From the NCBI GenBank assembly GCA_947623455.1, contig OX392530.1:33139405-33203404 (forward strand): a DNA stretch of 64,000 nucleotides, given 5' to 3'. The translations under genes and the position numbers were made by a program. This stretch comes from Mimachlamys varia. Lineage: Eukaryota > Mollusca > Bivalvia > Pectinida > Pectinidae. The notes beneath the pieces are model-generated. The model was not told the DNA's origin and made no database searches. It worked only from the letters and a program-made list of their open reading frames with translations. Below, piece by piece: positions 12,511 through 22,525 of the stretch (positions are counted from its first letter, which is position 1; each line of letters begins with the position of its first letter).

Positions 12511-13769
12511 TGGTAAATAAAATGTCCACATCATATCAGATCAAGTCCGAACACACCTGCTCAACAGAAAGTTCGTTTGTTTGCAGCGTCAACGAGGACC
12601 AAGGTTCGAATCACGGTCTGATGACTTTGTTATATAATTTTTGTTTTACTTTAAACGATATATTAGAACTTTTGCTATGCTGGTGAAACAAGTTTACAGT
12701 AAGTATATTTAAATTAAAAATCAGAACCGAAAGTTTAAATGTTAACACATGATTTCGATTCATTACCCCAACACGAAAGTGACCAAGGCTGTATCTTTCA
12801 TGTATCTTTGGTGTATGGTGATGTGTGTGTGAGCGTGCATGAGTATGTGTGTACTTGTATATGTGCGTGGAAGTGTGTCATGCATGCATTTATGTATGTG
12901 TATTATCTATGTATTTAAATCTAAAAGTGTTCTTGATTTAGGTATATTTTATGTGTCTTGATAGCCTTGAAAATTTGACAATTATTTTGTCCGTACTGTG
13001 GCTATTCCACGATCATATTATCTATGTATTATGTATATTATAGGTCAATTGTCTACATGTTTGTACCACCGTTTGTTTCTTGGGGAGAGGACTTGAATAG
13101 GCGATGCCTGCTGTCCAATCCTTTTGTCAATATATTTGTCAATAAAATTTCATGAAATAAAAATCAAGGCTGTATTCGTCGATTGTCAACATACAAGATT
13201 ATGCAATTATTAAAATTTGGTATTGCATTTTTTTTACGTCATTACCAATCCCTTCTACACAAGATTAATTGTTTATGTGAGTACCTCGGTAATTTGCTCC
13301 TAATCAGAATGAACACTCCTACGACTGCCTGGTTCTATGTGTAGCTAAAACATTAATACAATGTATACGTTAGTTATGATTCGGTACATCGTCTTGGCGA
13401 AGGTAAGGCCGACATGTGTTTTTTTCTGACCCTAGGAATGTTCGTTAGAATTATATGTACTGTTACATGTCGTTAGGCAGACTTGTTGTGGGCCCGTAGG
13501 GCTGTCGGTAATAATCAATGTCGGACGCTCCCGAAGCAGTTCTCGCCGCTTTTCAGCGTCTTTACCTCCGAGGGAGGCCCGAACGTAACGGAGAGACGTT
13601 CTGTTCTCGTCTGTAGTGCACATGTACTAAAACATACAACATTTGATGGTCATGCATTCAAGCGTCTCCGGGTGTGTTCCTTTAGAAGACCTCAACCGAA
13701 GTCATTCCAACATGTATTTAATGGGATAAAACCAAGTTGATTGCGTAACTAGCACACAATTGGGCAGAT
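12511..13769. other. No gene supported; GT-rich stretch
   Basis: A purine/pyrimidine-alternating GT-rich tract lies at about 12810-12905. A GC-richer patch at 13480-13620 is open on both strands (63 codons minus, 85 plus), without splice borders or a recognised motif. Confidence 0.4.
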
Positions 13770-13905
13770 GCACAGATATCTATAGCTAGCCATAGCATGC
13801 TTCCACTGTCGTGCAATGAAACAAACTCATTGAGTTTACGTCCCTCCGTCCTCTTAATTACCCTCATAATTTAGTCGTTATTACGACCATTAATTGAATC
13901 TGTGC
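13770..13905 (+). repeat. Dispersed repeat family E, copy 2
   Basis: Carries CTAGCCATAGCATGCTTCC, TGTCGTGCAATGAA, CGTCCCTCCGTCCTCTTAAT and GTCGTTATTACGACCATTAATTG. The first half matches copy 3 best, and the second half matches copy 1. Confidence 0.55.
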
Positions 13906-14399
13906 GTCAGAACTTCTGTTCGATTAAATATGTTTTTCTCCGACAGCCCAATGATTCTTCTCTTCTTTGTTTGTGAAAATGAATGTGCATTCAGTGCAGT
14001 TTAAATGAACCCTATGCAACAGTTATTGGAAAAACTGTTTTAAATGCGTGATAAGATGTATTTTGTACACACAAAGAAGAGGCCCAACAGGCCGTAACGC
14101 TCACAATAAACGGATTAAGGGACAATGACTAACTGGTTTTTGAGATGCGGATGAATAAACATGTAAGGAGAAAGTCAGGGTGGTAATGTTTTTCATCCCC
14201 TCCTAGGGCGAAAATGGGTCAAAAAATGGTAATGAAATTCATAATTTTGATAAAGCACTAAAGGAACTTTTAATCTATGAAGTATGAAGTGTGTTTAATT
14301 TTCGCATATTCCTTGGTCTGGAGAAGAAGACTGTTGCAAGTTTTGTCAATTCGACCCTTTTGGCCCCGCTTCTCAAAACACCTAGGTGTTCGGAATCGG

Positions 14400-14732
14400 A
14401 AGATGCATAAATGATTAGCAATTTTGGATTGCCTTTGATTATGGAACCTTCCTGCAAAATTTTATTGAAATTGGGAAGTTGGAAATTAAAAAGTCGACTG
14501 ACGAAGATTCTGACAAAGATGGTCAAAGATCACATGAGCAACCATGTGTGCTGAAAACAAATTTAAGTCGTGGCATAATATTTATGAACGTCATAGCAAA
14601 CCATTCACCGATGATGATATCCCAGAAATGTCCCGATGTATTGAATTCTGCCTAGTGAATTATTGTTACACTGTAACGAGAGAGGGAGAGTACTTCGATT
14701 ATTTTACTAGTACATATGTAGAACGTATTTAG
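14400..14732 (+). pseudogene. Decayed coding fragment, two overlapping frames
   Basis: Two plus-strand frames here have protein-like, charged composition but are offset. Frame A runs from about 14410 to a stop near 14654 and includes an acidic run (D-E-D-S-D-K-D). Frame B starts at ATG 14544 and runs to 14732, with the segment T-D-D-D-I-P-E-M-S followed by an aromatic-rich end. A single frameshift near 14530-14550 would link them, which suggests a degraded gene or mobile-element protein. I do not recognise the family. The alternative is chance openness, which is less likely given the composition of both halves. Confidence 0.35.
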
Positions 14733-14739
14733 GTAGATG

Positions 14740-14850
14740 AGCTGACAACTAGTCATAACTAGCCATATCATACTTCCATTGTCTTGCAATGAAGTTGAAT
14801 CTTTGTGTTGACGTTCTCAATCGTCCCTCGTGTGACATGGTCGACAACTT
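14740..14850 (+). repeat. Dispersed repeat family E, copy 3
   Basis: Carries CTAGCCATATCATACTTCC, TGTCTTGCAATGAA and a diverged CGTCCCTCGTGTG block. It lies immediately after the stop of the decayed coding fragment, so the fragment and family E may be parts of one larger element. Confidence 0.5.
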
Positions 14851-15019
14851 AATTAAGATCAGTATGAACATTTCCTCTCACCAGACTGGAATCGGCATCA
14901 AAGCAGAGACTGAGAGGTCTAACAGTTGATTTTTTTTTAAAGAATGGTGTCATTTTCACCGATGATGATCACTGTGTATGATCTTCTACCAAACTACATT
15001 ACTGTATGTAGGTACAATA

Positions 15020-15640
15020 GGTTATAGTATGTATAAACTATGGCAGTTATACAATTGTACGTCCAGTCTGTTGACTGATACGTCAGAGTAACCAGAAATG
15101 TCTGCGAGGCATCTACCAACAATATAACTTTATAAGCATACTGTATTAATTACTTCATTTAAAAGGTGCAGCGTATGTGTGTATTACGTCATTTTTAATG
15201 ATAGGGGGTGGCAGACTCTGCTGGTGGATTCTTTTAATACCCGAGGTTTGCTTGAGCCTCCATAGCCACAGTTAATATCATGTGAGTAGTGACACGGTAC
15301 ATTATATACACATTTTCGAAGTAAATATTTGCAATTATACAGTACTTATTTAATTCTGTTTCTAAATTCATAAATTGAAGGGATGTTAGGCACCTGACCC
15401 TTTTCCTTCTACATTAGTATACAAATTTTGGATTCCGAACTTTCGGCCTCTAGCATCCTAAGAGGACGAAACAGCTGTATGATGCAGTTTCATCCTTTTT
15501 TCGGTATACTGTATCTATTACTAAATTTAAAAGGTGCAGTATATGTGTGTGTTACGGCATCCTTTATAGGTTACAGTACGTACATAATGATATATATACT
15601 ATCGGAATTATATGTGTCCTGTCTCTTGACCGATACTCGT
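15020..15640 (+). repeat. Diverged duplicated segments
   Basis: TTTAAAAGGTGCAGCGTATGTGTGT (15158 on) recurs as TTTAAAAGGTGCAGTATATGTGTGT (15528 on). GGTTATAGTATGTATAAACTATGGC (15029 on) recurs in altered form at about 15568. The segment order differs between the copies, so this is an old rearranged duplication. A 103-codon open frame across the second copy is not supported as a gene. Confidence 0.4.
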
Positions 15641-16726
15641 GGTAAACAGAACCATTTACAAGGCTTTGGAGATGTTTCTCGTTTTTCGCACCATTTCCAG
15701 CTAATCCCTTTGTCCGTTGTCACAGGAATGCCGCGATAACAAAGCGCTATTGGTCTCGTGTCGACAGTAATTGGGGAAACTCGATTGAGTTACTGTAAGC
15801 TGATCAGCAGCGGGGATGTCACTGGCCAACAAACCATGGGCACAAGATGGTACCACGTTTAACATTAGGCACTCACAGGGCAGTTAACCTTTGTCGCTTT
15901 GGGAATATTTAACATTTGTCAGGTAAGGATACGGTCAGTTCTTGTCGTGCGACCTTGGTCGTGTAAGGAAAGATCGATCTTTGTTATGACAGGAACTTTT
16001 GACATTTGTTAAATTCTTGTTCAGAAATCTTAAATGAATAAGCCCGTTGAATCATAAAGCGTTCAACCAATAATACCACTTACGAAGAGCATTAATAAAT
16101 CTGGAGGTTTTCTGGTGACCAAATTCAACCTGCTGTCTCCGTTGCAACACCCGAGAGCCCTTTCATATTTTCTGATGTACCCATCAACCTACCTACATGT
16201 ATTGTAAGGATTTAAAACGTTTAACAAAACAACAAGAAGACTTCAAAACACATAGAGGGTTGGGGATGTCACCCAGGAAACAATGTGCATTGTCCCGCAT
16301 GTAACGCTTGACTTTTGAGGTCACTTATGACTTTAGACATATAAGGGGCGTTCGACCATCGGCGTGTTGATAACACTTGACCTTTGTTTCAACATCGGCC
16401 ATGATAGCATTTAACTTTTAGTCACAAACTACTTTTGTGTAAAGACAGACCCCTCAAAGCTGAATGACAATGTTCTGCAATTTTCTACTTTTATATATCA
16501 CAATATGTACAATGTATTATAACATCTACATGTATAATAATAGACGACCTTCAACTGTACATTTGTTCTTATCATTATATAAATCCCTGATACGGTACAC
16601 CAGTGACGTAAACTTGTACCGGATGCACGTGCGCGATAGTGATGCACAAAGCTACATGACAGCGCTAGAGATATACAGCAGCACAAATACAGGTTACGTA
16701 TGTTTCCAAGAATGAACCGACACACG
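15641..16726. other. No gene seen
   Basis: Contains several loosely repeated TTGACCTTTG / TTAACATTTGTC-like phrases between 15790 and 16450, perhaps remnants of an old repeat. No supported exon was found. Confidence 0.4.
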
Positions 16727-16906
16727 TGTGAGGTTTTTAACCAGTGATTAGTATTATGATTCCTGTACATATTTCATTAATAAGGATGGCTTTTATCTGT
16801 AGTCTAAGTAAGGTAAGTGTGTTCATATGGTCAGTTTGGTGGTTTACTATTTGCTTTAGCTGTTAATTAAGATTCAGTTAGAGAGAGGAAGTGTAGTAAC
16901 GTGACA
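16727..16906 (+). repeat. 5' LTR with internal 878-bp deletion
   Basis: Bases 16727-16886 match 20860-21019 nearly exactly, and the last 20 bases (GGAAGTGTAGTAACGTGACA) match the last 20 of the 3' LTR with one difference. Everything between, 878 bases in the 3' copy, is absent. The missing part contains the TATA box, the presumed RNA start and the AATAAA signal, so this LTR should lack its own promoter. Confidence 0.85.
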
Positions 16907-16909
16907 AAT

Positions 16910-16927
16910 TGGTGTCAGAAGTGGGAT
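16910..16927 (+). promoter_or_regulatory. tRNA-Leu-type primer binding site
   Basis: TGGTGTCAGAAGTGGGAT starts three bases after the 5' LTR. It is complementary to a tRNA 3' end reading ATCCCACTTCTGACACCA, which I recall as the end of animal tRNA-Leu species. tRNA-Leu priming is known for several invertebrate LTR elements, including the bivalve element Steamer (from memory). Confidence 0.8.
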
Positions 16928-17017
16928 CTGAACTTTAACACGTGCAAATTCTAGTGGGATCTTAAAAGATACAAAAAGGACTCCAGACAGAACGATACTG
17001 AACCGTGTTTGTGCAAG

Positions 17018-17224
17018 ATGGATACCAATACAATGGTATGGATTGTGTGCCTTCTTGTAAGTGTTCAAAAGTCGGTAGTTTGTGAAGACGCAGATAACAG
17101 TATTGCGACATACTTTGAATGCTATTCAGATACATTCGAAATGGGTCCAATGGAGACAGTTTGTTGTGTTGCTAAACAATTTTGTACTTCACGTATATTG
17201 GAACTGTGGGACCCAGGAATTTAA
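17018..17224 (+). pseudogene. Signal-peptide-type reading frame in the LTR element, broken
   Basis: The first ATG after the primer binding site (17018) opens a 68-codon frame. Residues 7-15 are hydrophobic (W-I-V-C-L-L-V-S-V) and an acidic segment with several cysteines follows. The frame stops at 17224. The next overlapping frame (17182-17403) continues with similar cysteine- and valine-rich composition, so a frameshift between about 17160 and 17200 probably broke one original protein. It looks like the start of a secreted or envelope-like protein. That is an inference from topology, not from a recognised domain. Confidence 0.4.
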
Positions 17225-18925
17225 TTAGCCTTAATATGGACTGTCTACCGGTAACCGAAGGAAATGTGATTGTTGGTACAGATGTCAAGACCTTAAGTAA
17301 TGTTTGTGGAACAGTGATTGTTAACTTGTACAAAACGATAGTTTGGTATACCGTTAAGTTTCTGGGAAACTTACGGATTGTGAGTACCGAAATGGCGTCC
17401 TGATTGCAGATAGATATGTGTATTGTCGAAGGTTTCAAAATGGAGCATCACCCAGGATTGACATACTTTCTGAGGATTGATAGTAGTAATCTGGATGGGT
17501 TGGATGATTTTGACGACACGAGGGAGATATCTACCTGATCAAGGGATTTCGAGAAAACTGTGGATTTAACGGCTCGTTTTGCAGCATATAGTGGAATAGT
17601 AAATGAACAATCTTGTGTTAACTATGGGAAATGTTAACATAAGTATCGGCGGTTCACGTAGGCGATGTGTTCATTCACTAGATATAGTCGGAATAGGATG
17701 GAGAAGAGTCATTCAAGCACTCGGGAGGACTTAGGTAGTTTAGAGACTTCTACAGAGAGTTGGGTAGGATAGGTAAAACAGTGAAGAATATGATATAGTG
17801 CTTATAAGGTGAATTTTTCTGGTTTTATAATGAGTCGTAAAGCTATATTTGACTCAAGTGATTTGGTGGTGTACCTATGAAAGTTATTACCACAGCAATA
17901 ATGGAGCAACATTAAATGAAACGATGTCCAGAAATGAAGTTTTACTTTTCCGGAGATTAATTGTTAAAGTGTGTTATGTTTATTGGCCTAATTCTTGCCT
18001 AATGTTTATAGAGACTGTAATAGAGTTTCTGGAATTTTGCTATACGACAAAGAATAGAAGATAGAATGTAAAGAGCCAACAAAGAAATCTTGTGTGGAGG
18101 GGTGCAAGAACACGTAAACAACCTGATTGATTAGGCATCAGAGGAACATAGAAAGAGAATATGTGACTTTTCGTTTGTTTTGTTTGCATATGTGTTGAAA
18201 ACAAAACATAAACAGAGAGTGGTATTTAGGGAGAGTAACACAGATTTTCGTAAATTTATTTTGGATTACGTTACTTGGTACGAGGAGATCAAAGACAGAA
18301 CACGTCTCAGTTACTTTCCCAAATCAACGAGCCTTAATCTACAAACTTCTGCCAATTAGAAAGAAACCATTATGGAACTTGAAACTTAAAGATAATCGGT
18401 GCATTAAAGTTTGTGAAATTAACTGTTCTGCAAATATCTGGTTCTGGTGAATCTTAAGGTGTTGATATAAATGTGTATATTTACTTTGACAGCAATAACT
18501 GAGAACATTTAAAAGTTTATCCCCGAGACTGGAAAATGGAAATCAAAGAAGTGTATTTAACATTTACAGTCTGCAGGCATACTGTGAGTGGAGATTGTCT
18601 CCATATATCATTAGATGAAGGGGGTCCGCTGACATCTCACTAATGTCCACCGGACACAAATTGGTCTTATCAAATTAATGTTGAATGTGGGGTAGGGATC
18701 AAATGGGCGCGGTTGAGTTTAATTAGGATGAATGCCAGTGAATCTCAACAGTGACAGTATAAGGGTCATTTAAAGTTCATTATGAATTATCTGATTAGAA
18801 TTTGATTGGGGTCGTAAAAACAAAGGGAGTAGCTCAAGCTTGGTCAGTTATAGAAAAGGATTTGCTCGGTTACACACCTCTAATTTGGATACTAATTACC
18901 ACTCTTATAATACAGTTAAGCAGGC
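17225..18925 (+). pseudogene. Multiply broken coding region, envelope-like topology
   Basis: Short plus-strand frames with protein-like composition follow each other in shifting phase: 17182-17403, about 17540-17640, 17849-18064, about 18220-18360, about 18540-18640 and about 18838-18970. Stops and frameshifts separate them. The last carries a strongly hydrophobic stretch of about 16 residues (starting L-I-W-I-L-I-T-T-L) at about 18877-18925, as expected of a C-terminal membrane anchor. With the signal-peptide-like frame at 17018 this gives the outline of an envelope-like or captured membrane protein. No pol-type motif (such as Y-x-D-D or H-H-C-C zinc fingers) was noticed. The gene is clearly non-functional. 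Confidence 0.35.
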
Positions 18926-19417
18926 ATGGATTTACTACAGAAGTCACTTGGAACACCACTGATGGATGAACCCATCAATGATTTTCCATTCTCTCCGGTT
19001 TCGGATACCGATACCGAGCTTGAACACACAGTGGCCCCTGAACCTGCAATCACAAATAGTTTGCCTTTTGAACCACCTGCAGGATCAACTGTTGTGACAT
19101 TAGTGACATTCCTAGAAGGACTGGCAACCCGGTTGACCAATCTGGAGGCCAAAATGTCCCAAGTGGAAACGCTCCAGGTTCAGACCATACAGCAGGTCCG
19201 AAGTTCAGAGGAGCATGTGTTAATGTATCAGCAAACCTTAACAAATACCATCCTTAAAGACGTGCAGAAGGTTATGGGAAATGTGAAAAAGCTAAAGTCA
19301 AACCAGTCATTGTCACCAGACCTGGCTGAATATTTATGGAGCATGGTGGATCAGACTACAGCCCATCTCACCAAGATAGGGGGACCCCGACCTGCCCAAA
19401 GTGATCCTCCCCAGTAA
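18926..19417 (+). CDS. Intact 163-aa ORF with coiled coil, LTR-element internal
   Basis: ATG 18926 to stop at 19417. Residues 1-60 are acidic and proline-rich (D-E-P-I-N-D-F, S-P-V-S-D-T-D-T-E). Residues about 58-118 have leucine/valine/isoleucine heptad spacing (L-E-G-L-A-T-R-L-T-N-L-E-A-K-M and onward), as in a coiled coil. The C-terminus is polar and proline-rich (G-G-P-R-P-A-Q). No zinc knuckle is present. It has no stops or frameshifts, unlike the coding remnants upstream. It may be a small accessory or gag-related oligomerisation protein, or a captured host fragment. I do not recognise the family. The frame slightly overlaps the membrane-anchor remnant upstream. Confidence 0.6.
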   Translation: MDLLQKSLGTPLMDEPINDFPFSPVSDTDTELEHTVAPEPAITNSLPFEPPAGSTVVTLVTFLEGLATRLTNLEAKMSQVETLQVQTIQQVRSSEEHVLMYQQTLTNTILKDVQKVMGNVKKLKSNQSLSPDLAEYLWSMVDQTTAHLTKIGGPRPAQSDPPQ

Positions 19418-19427
19418 AATTTTAAAA

Positions 19428-19545
19428 TGTGAATTGATTTCCAGTGGACATGATTAATTGTAACGGAGTGGGAAGTTAAGAAAGAAAATGTATGAAGTTT
19501 TCATAATGTGAATTGATTTCTAGTGGATATATTAATTTTTCATAT
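19428..19545 (+). repeat. Imperfect direct repeat in LTR interior
   Basis: TGTGAATTGATTTCCAGTGGACAT-like sequence at about 19428 recurs as TGTGAATTGATTTCTAGTGGATAT at about 19507, a spacing near 79 bases. Confidence 0.6.
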
Positions 19546-19636
19546 TTGTGAGAAGTGTTCCTTGTGGTTAGATATATTTGTGAGAAGTGTTCCTTGTGGT
19601 TAGATATATTTGTGAGAAGTGTTCCTTGTGGTTAGA
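19541..19636 (+). repeat. 32-bp tandem repeat, three copies
   Basis: The unit TATTTGTGAGAAGTGTTCCTTGTGGTTAGATA (about 32 bases, phrased variably) is present three times with near identity. It lies between the 163-codon frame and the nested SINE, inside the LTR element. Confidence 0.8.
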
Positions 19637-20127
19637 TTATCAAAATAAAATGTGAAGTAATTCTTTTGAGAAAAGAACCAGTGAACGTGCTTTTCGGCAG
19701 ATTATAATTCCCTACCAGTGGTTGTATCAATTGTTCATCTGTGAAAAAAGTTATTCCTGTGGATTAATGAATGTTTAATTATATTAAAATGTGCAGTGGT
19801 TCCTTTCGTGAAAGAGAAAAAAAAATAATCGTTGGATTAGGATTTCAATACAGATTTACAAAATGTTCAGTTTCAGTGTTTATCTGTAGAATTCAATTTG
19901 AGAATGTCATTGGAGTGAAAATCTGGTGTAATTTGTTAATGATGAGTTTTTGGAATTCGCATTGGAAGGATTAATCCAACATTACAAAATTCAGTTTAAT
20001 GAATTCTCCCGTGGATGTATACAAAGAGTGTTTGAAGATGTGTAGAAAGGTCAAGATAGCAACTGCTTTGCGACTAAGCTGGGACTGTCCAGAAGTGTAC
20101 ATTAAATGATAACGGCTGTACAAGTGA

Positions 20128-20345
20128 AGACTACTACATCAAGATCGCGAGAACAGCTCCGGAGATTAACTTTTATTTCGGAAAAGACGGTATGGTAATA
20201 TATGTGTAAATAGTGAACACATAATATCTTTGGAAAACTACAACTACAGAATCGCGAAAAAGGCTCCAAATATTAACTTTTATGTTATAAGGGACGGTAT
20301 GGTAATAATGTGTAAAGTAGTGAACAATCTTTGGACTTGGCATGA
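20128..20345 (+). repeat. About 105-bp diverged tandem duplication
   Basis: Both halves carry ATCGCGA(G/A)AA..GGCTCC-like sequence, ATTAACTTTTAT, GACGGTATGGTAAT, TGTGTAAA and TAGTGAAC. The second half ends just before the SINE insertion point. Confidence 0.6.
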
Positions 20346-20381
20346 ACGAGAACTACAGACTGTGTTAGATATAACTTTTAC

Positions 20382-20642
20382 TTCCATTCCATAAGGGTGG
20401 TCGGGTGGTGCAGTGGATAGCGCACTTGCCTTTCACCAAGGCGACCGGGGTTCGATTCCCCGATCGGACGTGAAAAGGTACGGGGTCACCTGCCCGACCA
20501 CGTGGGTTTTCTCCGGGTACTCCGGTTTCCTCCCACAATAAGACCCCCCGCGCGCAAACATCCGGGCCAACAAGAGTGATTAATATAAGTTGTATAGCTT
20601 GTTTCATAATTGTTGTAAAATAAATAAAGTTTATATTTATAT
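20382..20642 (+). mobile_element. Full-length tRNA-derived SINE (family 1) with target duplication
   Basis: The head is GGGTGGTCGGGTGGTGCAG, followed by GTGGATAGCGCACTTGCC and B box GGTTCGATTCC (20449-20459). The conserved-looking core is GTGGGTTTTCTCCGGGTACT then CCGGTTTCCTCCCAC. The tail is GAGTGATTAATATAAGTTG then TAAAATAAATAAAGTTTA. A 13-base direct repeat ATATAACTTTTAC flanks it at 20369-20381 and 20643-20655. It is inserted within the interior of the LTR element, so it is younger than that element's integration or was carried by its parent. The core may correspond to a domain shared among many invertebrate SINEs (from memory). Confidence 0.9.
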
Positions 20643-21421
20643 ATATAACTTTTACCTGGAATATTGACACACTTGACAATGTGTTACATGTAGCGGAAAG
20701 ACCAATGAAGAACAATGCGGAATATATCAAAAGAACTTGACAATAATGTAATCTGAACTTGAGTGATAATTAATTGTGAGTTTCTTACTTTTTCATGGAA
20801 AGGAGAGTATATGTTAAAAGTGTTTTCCAGGAGTAAAAGTCGACTTAGCGGGAGATATTTGTGAGGTTTTTAACCAGTGATTAGTATTATGATTCCTGTA
20901 CATATTTCATTAATAAGGATGGCTTTTATCTGTAGTCTAAGTAAGGTAAGTGTGTTCATATGGTCAGTTTGGTGGTTTACTATTTGCTTTAGCTGTTAAT
21001 TAAGATTCAGTTAGAGAGATGGTATCACAATTATTAGCTTTCTTAATGTGATCTGCAAACTGGAGCGGCTATCGCATTCCCGGCTTCAGTAGAGTTTGAT
21101 ACTAGCTGAGGGACTAGTGTATTAATAGGTATGAAGTCATTTTTAGGGATCTGGTTTATAAATAGCGAGAAGGTCGTTCCGAGGGTACAGTGTAAAAATA
21201 GCTATGAGGTCATTTTGGGGACTGGAGTATAAATAGGTATGAAGTCATTCTAAGGGTTTGTTTATATATAGCCTTGAGGTCATCCTGAGGGTAAGTGTAT
21301 AAATAGGTATGTGGTCATTCTCAGGGAGTTGAAGTATATTTGGTAGATGATGTCATTAGCTATATTTAGTTAGTTGAAGTATATTTAGCATATGATGTCA
21401 GTATCTTAAAATAGTGCTGCC

Positions 21422-21431
21422 TATATAAAGG
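21422..21431 (+). promoter_or_regulatory. LTR TATA box
   Basis: TATATAAAGG lies about 560 bases into the 3' LTR, followed 20-30 bases later by a GAGAGAG-rich stretch that is the likely start of R. The 5' LTR lacks this region entirely. Confidence 0.6.
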
Positions 21432-21794
21432 GGTGTTCCGAAGTTCAGAGAGAGAGTTGTTATTTGAAGTGAAGTTGGGAGTGGAGGTTTTAGTTGTAGT
21501 TTTGAGTCGAGTAGAGTTTGAGTTGGAGAGCTTTGAGAGACTTGCGAGGAGTCTATAGATATATAGTTAGAATAATTGTAGTAGACTTTAGTTATTTCGT
21601 TCCGTTATAGACATTTAAGTTTTGAACAGTGCATTCGGACCTAATATAATCAAATTGTTGTTAATCCTAGAAAGTACATCAGCCTACTTTCCTTGGATTT
21701 ATATCTTTACCAAGTTTTGTTTATTCCTCCTGGAGAACACTTTCAGATAAATATTCACCGGAATTTGTGATACATTCTTTCGTCTATTCATATT

Positions 21795-21800
21795 AATAAA
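21795..21800 (+). terminator. LTR polyadenylation signal
   Basis: AATAAA followed 25-40 bases later by GAGTATGTTGTGTTTTT, a typical GT-rich downstream element. It marks the probable R/U5 border. Confidence 0.6.
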
Positions 21801-21921
21801 ACTTTAGCTAACTTTATGAAATTGAGTATGTTGTGTTTTTATCAAGTGAGTCTATCAGACAAATCAAACAATTACAGTGTTATAGTGAGATGGTGTCGGA
21901 AGTGTAGTAACGTAACACACG

Positions 21922-22354
21922 CATACCTATGACATTTCTGCGATGATAAACAGACTCTGTGAATCATTCGTTTACTATCGCATAGCTTCCAGTGATCTAT
22001 AGATCCCACACGTGAACGTGTCTCTCCATTCGTTACCAAAGTGCTCTAGGTCTTATAACATACCTATCACGGCCTTTGCTTCCGAATGACACCATGCATA
22101 CACAACCTGGTCGTGTTAAAACACCTCGCGCTAGTAATGTGACTGATGTAGGGTCCTAACCTTATACGCCTTCATGTCTCGAAGCCTTGTGTTTTTAAGG
22201 TTATATATTACTGTTCACATTTTTACCTGTGCTTTTTCCCTGCTATGTAACCAGTGTTAATGAATGACCCTAAGTGTTTTGTATAACCTGAAGGAACGAC
22301 ACACAAAGAATGAATATCACAGTTATTCGGATCCTAGTTTACCATGGAGTATAT
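21922..22354. other. No gene seen
   Basis: No exon or repeat was recognised between the LTR element and the family D repeat. Confidence 0.5.
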
Positions 22355-22525
22355 ACCAAAGTGTCAACAGAACCATAATCTGAACTCAAAATCGATTAAA
22401 CTAGGGGCAAAATATGAACAAAGGAAATATTTACATGGAGACCCTTGTAAAAGTACGAGAGAATAAGACCAATTGTACCGGAAGAGTAAGAGTCTTCTGC
22501 TTCATCAACGACATTTGCTGTGTAA
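22355..22525 (+). repeat. Dispersed repeat family D, copy 2
   Basis: Matches 7268-7432 in the same orientation. Shared phrases include TAGGGGCAAAATATGAACAAAG, GAGACCCTTGTAAAAGTAC, AGAGAATAAGACCA and AGTCTTCTGCTTCATCAA. Confidence 0.65.

Larger units (their letters stand above)
16727..21917 (+). mobile_element. LTR retrotransposon, complete ends but decayed
   Basis: The ends are two related LTRs that start TGTGAGG and end ACA. The element is flanked by a direct repeat CACG (16723-16726 and 21918-21921), extendable to ACACG if the shared A is counted. A primer binding site follows the 5' LTR by three bases. The internal region (16907-20859) contains broken secretory-type coding sequence, one intact 163-codon frame, local tandem duplications and a nested SINE. 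I found no recognisable gag nucleocapsid, protease, reverse transcriptase or integrase. It is therefore either a non-autonomous derivative or a full element that lost pol. The family (Ty3-like, BEL or other) cannot be decided without pol. Confidence 0.85.
20860..21917 (+). repeat. 3' LTR, 1058 bp, with U3, R and U5 signals
   Basis: Starts TGTGAGG and ends GTAACGTAACA. The U3 part carries about six imperfect 36-39-bp units (21110-21340), each with a TATAAATAG-like word and AGGTCATTCT..AGGG. A TATATAAAGG at 21422-21431 suggests RNA start near 21450. AATAAA at 21795-21800 is followed by a GT-rich stretch, so R would span about 21450-21815 and U5 the remainder. Confidence 0.85.

Noticed and set aside
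20449..20459. tRNA gene
   Set aside because: The B box belongs to a SINE head. The rest does not fold as a tRNA, and a SINE core and tail follow. The same applies to B boxes near 6604, 27017, 28940, 39008 and 44590.
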